Below, piece by piece: positions 60,501-64,000 of a stretch of DNA of 64,000 nt. The notes under the pieces were generated by a model that did no database searches, was not told where the DNA came from, and saw nothing but the letters and a program-made list of their open reading frames with translations. The DNA is taken from contig OX393580.1 in the NCBI GenBank assembly GCA_947652605.1, positions 20,852,159 to 20,916,158 on the forward strand, given 5' to 3'. Each line of letters starts with the position of its first letter. The stretch's first letter is position 1. Origin of the DNA: Elmis aenea (Eukaryota; Arthropoda; Insecta; Coleoptera; Elmidae). Made by a program: the position numbers and the translations under genes.

Positions 60501-63500
60501 TGTGTGCAACACTATTCCATCTGCATTCTGTTTACTGTCATCAGAGGGTCAGGTTAGAGGTCGGAAAGAGTTTTTTTTAAAGCTGATTAATGGGGAACGC
60601 TAAAATAAGATTACGTGCAGCTGTGCGCAACACTGTTTTTCAATTTTAACGTCTGGAACATACACACACACGCGTACACACAGTTGATTATTGGGTAAAA
60701 ACTGAAGTGCTAGATGTTGCTTTAATGAACGTGATAATCGAATCGATTTACAAGTTAATGGTTAAAATAATAAATCAATGGTCGCTTAAAATTAAAATTT
60801 TAGTTCCAACTGAAACTGATCTGATCCTTATAGATCTAAATGAGTCCACATTACGATCTCAGAAAGGTCAAGAAAGGTGGAAATTGTAATTCAAGACTGC
60901 AAAAAATGACAGTTGTGAACTTGGGTTTGTTATAAGATTTACGTTATTTTTAGCTTATTTTAACACAAAATCGATACAAATATAGTTTCATTCATGCCTT
61001 ATTATCATTATTCGTACACTTTACAAAGATATTTTAGCTATCTTAACATGAGAAAATTCGAATGAAAAAACCTAACCTAACTGTCAAACGGAACTTTTAA
61101 AATGAATTTTTATGCTAAGTAATTGAGAGCGCCAAATAATTTTAACATATTTGAGCACAGGACGTCCAGTTTTATTAGTCTACTTAATTTTATCAATTTC
61201 TGACAAAGTCCGTTAAAGTAACTTGTTCCATAAAGACAGTGTAGACAAATTGGTGTAAAATTTTAACGTAGCGTTATTTTTTGAACAATTCTAAATCAAA
61301 ACTCTTATTACAACTCTCATTAGGTACAACGTACAACTCTATTGACTGAAGGATAGTTAAGTATTAGGCTACAAAAAGTTGTTCAATATGCAATTTCTTA
61401 CGACTTTATTAGTGCTAATATCTAGCGTCCACGTCTAAGAAAACTTTTACAAAATTGTTCCATGCAATTCCAAATCTAAACAGGTAAAATTAAATATGTG
61501 TATGTCCTTTTATTACAAATTTTAATGTGAATCTCGTTTAAATTGTCACAATTGTATTCACACCACGGTCTACTACACAGGTTGGGAAGCCTGTCAAAAA
61601 ATCAGGAACTTTTCGACATAAATTTCCGCTAGATGACGATACGTCTAAGAACCATTCGCCATAAATATCCGTTAGATGGCAATAAGTCTAAGAACTTGAG
61701 CTAGCACTAGGTGGGATCTTATTTTGAACAAAACTGACTTAAAAATTCGATAAAAACATTTGAATATACATCCCCTGATTGATTACATTCGAATTTTGCG
61801 AATGTTTTAAGCGAAAGCCTTTAAATATCGCTGACTATGTCAAAATATTGTACACGAACCGGTTCTTAGACGTATCGCCATCTAGCAATAATTTATGGCG
61901 AACGGTTCTTAGACATAACGCCATCTGTGGGATAATTTACGGAACTAGTTACCGGCCTCAGTCGTTTTTATATGGGAGTCTCCCAACATGTGTAGTAGAC
62001 CGTGATTCACACTCTGTATAATTCATTGATTTAAGCGAAGCAAACGTCAGAATGACATTATGATGCTTGTGCAGTTATCCCAGGAGCAATCTTTTGATAT
62101 TGTTCAGTTTTTAACTACATATTAACTATAAGGTATAGAGTTAAGCTAAACTTAATGTAAAAATTTCCAAAATGTAGCAAACTTAAGATCAAAAGAATTA
62201 TATACTATCTTGCAAAATTACCCTCATTTAAATTTGTACACAGGTTTAACTAGCACGAGGCACGACAATATGTACCTTCGTCAAAATGGATAGGTAAATT
62301 GCTTTAAAACTATAAAAAGTGCAATAATTAAATAAAAACTTTTATGGATTTTAAACATTTGCAACGAACTACAAAAATTCGACGTACTAAATAAAAAACA
62401 TTTTTTAAGATCTCTTGGTCATACTTGCTAAAAATATTTAAAGATGATTTTATATTTAAGTTAGTGCACAATCACAACGGTATTGGATTCAGCAGTGTCT
62501 TGAGTAAAACTATTAACAAGGCCTTACAATTATCTCAGTATCTTACAAAAGAGCCATTCAGCCACGCTTCAGATTAAATAAAAATAGAAAATGGGTGCAG
62601 TTCAATCGATTTAATATTAATATCTGCAGCATATTAATCATAGCAACTTTCATACTTTCAGCTCCATTTACTTTACCAAGTCACGGCTTTGATGTATATT
62701 TAAATTAAATCAGATTATTTATGTGATAAATGTAACAATAAAACTGGAATATTGTAGAAATGCATACAGTAAGGTCGAAATTGCCATTAATTTCTCCTAA
62801 GAAGACATGTTGTGTTAGTTATGTGTGTAATCTACAGGGCCAGCTTACAGCCTAGACATTGTTGATTATACAAGGAAATTACTTTTTTTTTTGCTCAATC
62901 ATGAATGTTAAACAACATTATTATTAATTTTAGTATTTACACATATATATTAAGATCGTAACGATATCTGCAAATAACTTTGTTAAATATGTCTTTAAAT
63001 TCTTATTTGTAGGTTTTCTTGGTGCACTTCTAGTTAATATTTACAATTATCGATTTGTATGCGTAGTGCTTTTAAATACAAATTTATTAAAACTTATGTT
63101 AACGTATTATTTTAGTTGCTCATTTCATAAAACAAGATCGTGGTGAACAAAATTTTACAGACAAGATTAAAGAAAAGGTTGCTAGTTTGTGCGGCATCGC
63201 AGGCTTAGAAAAGATGTGCGATCAACTCCTCAACACAATCGTTCCAAATGTAACAGTGATGAAACACTGGGGTAAGTACGTGCAAAATTATGTGATAATA
63301 GCCTGCATTGAGGTTTTAAGCCAAGGGCACGTGGACGCACCAATGGAGATGATAGCTATAATTTTTGACGTACATGTTAATTATTTTTCTATTATTAGAC
63401 TAAAAACTACGTCGAAACTTTGAGTAACTGATAAATTACCGGAATTACGTTTGTTTACGGTGACTTGATTAATATTTGTTCAATTGTAACTTAATTGTAA

Positions 63501-64000
63501 CGAAGTAACACGACTTTAAATATTAATTAAACGTGAACAAAAAAAAAAAAATGGCGAGAAGCAATTATTATATAATGTTTTTAGCTTCTCAAGGTTTTCT
63601 CGAATAGAAATTTTTGTTTGTTTAGTATTAATTTTTTTTTAAATCACAATATTTTATCAGTGTTTATTTAGAACCGGTTGATTTGCGCTACTGATTACTT
63701 ATCATCGGTTCTAAGGGGATAGCTCTTACTGTATTAACAAATTTTGGTTGGTGTTGTGTTGGAAGTTGTTTTATTTTGTCGATTTAGTTTGCTGCTTATG
63801 ACCAAAATGACAATACATTATTAGTTCACCTTTTTTTGTTCCAAAACAGGTGTCGATGTGTGCACCAAAATGGATGTTATCTTTGGTGCGGATTGTAAGC
63901 TGGAAGAAGAAACAAAACCAGAAACTGCAACTACTCCTGACTCGTCCTCGAACTCGTCAGAAAAGAACTTTAATTTTTTTAACTTAATTTTGTTTTTGGT
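57549..64000 (+). repeat. 10-kb tandem array, unit 3 (runs off the window)
   Basis: The first ~6.45 kb of a third unit, near-identical to unit 2 over all the sequence present and without the piggyBac insertion. It ends inside exon 4 of the saposin-like gene. Confidence 0.95.
59269..64000 (+). CDS. Saposin-like protein, array copy 3, cut by window end
   Basis: Exons 59269-59347, 59410-59544, 63116-63271 and 63850 onward. The visible coding sequence appears identical to copies 1 and 2. The stop would lie ~40 bp beyond the window. Confidence 0.83.

Noticed and set aside
36483..64000. Tandem array as a pure assembly duplication
   Set aside because: Not fully excluded, but units differ by a TTAA-flanked insertion, a 4-bp indel and at least one substitution, which argues for real separate copies or alleles. 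Listed as a check in the findings.

Overview
The window looks like nuclear DNA from a holometabolous insect, most plausibly a beetle (inference). It is AT-rich, its genes have short GT-AG introns, and its orthologues are insect-like, but an HRI-type eIF2alpha kinase is present, which Drosophila lacks. The non-genic DNA is crowded with DNA transposons, foldback elements, a Penelope-like element and satellites. No bacterial, operon or CRISPR features were seen. A run of exactly 200 N (19753-19952) marks a scaffold join of unknown true length.

Layout. 1-7200: a germ-cell nuclear acidic peptidase (GCNA) gene on +, with six exons visible, whose 3.7-kb intron is full of transposon debris. 7200-16500: a transposon block with no host gene, holding a long-TIR mariner-like element, a hAT element filled with a TATCGA satellite, a 0.7-kb foldback and a complete-ended Mutator-like element with a 9-bp target duplication. 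16596-17463: a GNAT acetyltransferase on -. 17733-20025: a composite repeat bounded by inverted minisatellites, containing a Penelope 3' end with a hammerhead-ribozyme-like motif.

20233-34440 is a dense housekeeping cluster: mRpL15 (+), THG1 (+), V-ATPase subunit d (-), adenosylhomocysteinase (+), HRI kinase (-) and dynein light intermediate chain (+). A small Sina-like gene lies antisense inside a dynein LIC intron. Exon boundaries for all of these were worked out by hand, and the reading frames close to the expected protein lengths (for example AHCY 432 aa and VhaAC39 348 aa).

34440-36480 is tandem-repeat DNA. From 36483 to the window end lies the most striking feature: a head-to-tail array of near-identical ~10.07-kb units (two full, a third running off the end). 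Each unit carries one four-exon gene for a secreted, single-domain saposin-like protein with a hydrophobic, GPI-signal-like tail. Copy 1 alone carries a 0.92-kb piggyBac-type insertion at a TTAA site that is intact and empty in copies 2 and 3. Each unit also holds a relic second 5' end of the gene, cut off by a mariner-like element, so the amplification seems to have occurred in more than one round.

The housekeeping genes have unrelated roles (translation, tRNA maturation, acidification, methyl cycle, stress signalling, transport) and are not an operon. Two divergent pairs (VhaAC39/AHCY and HRI/Dlic) may share promoter regions.
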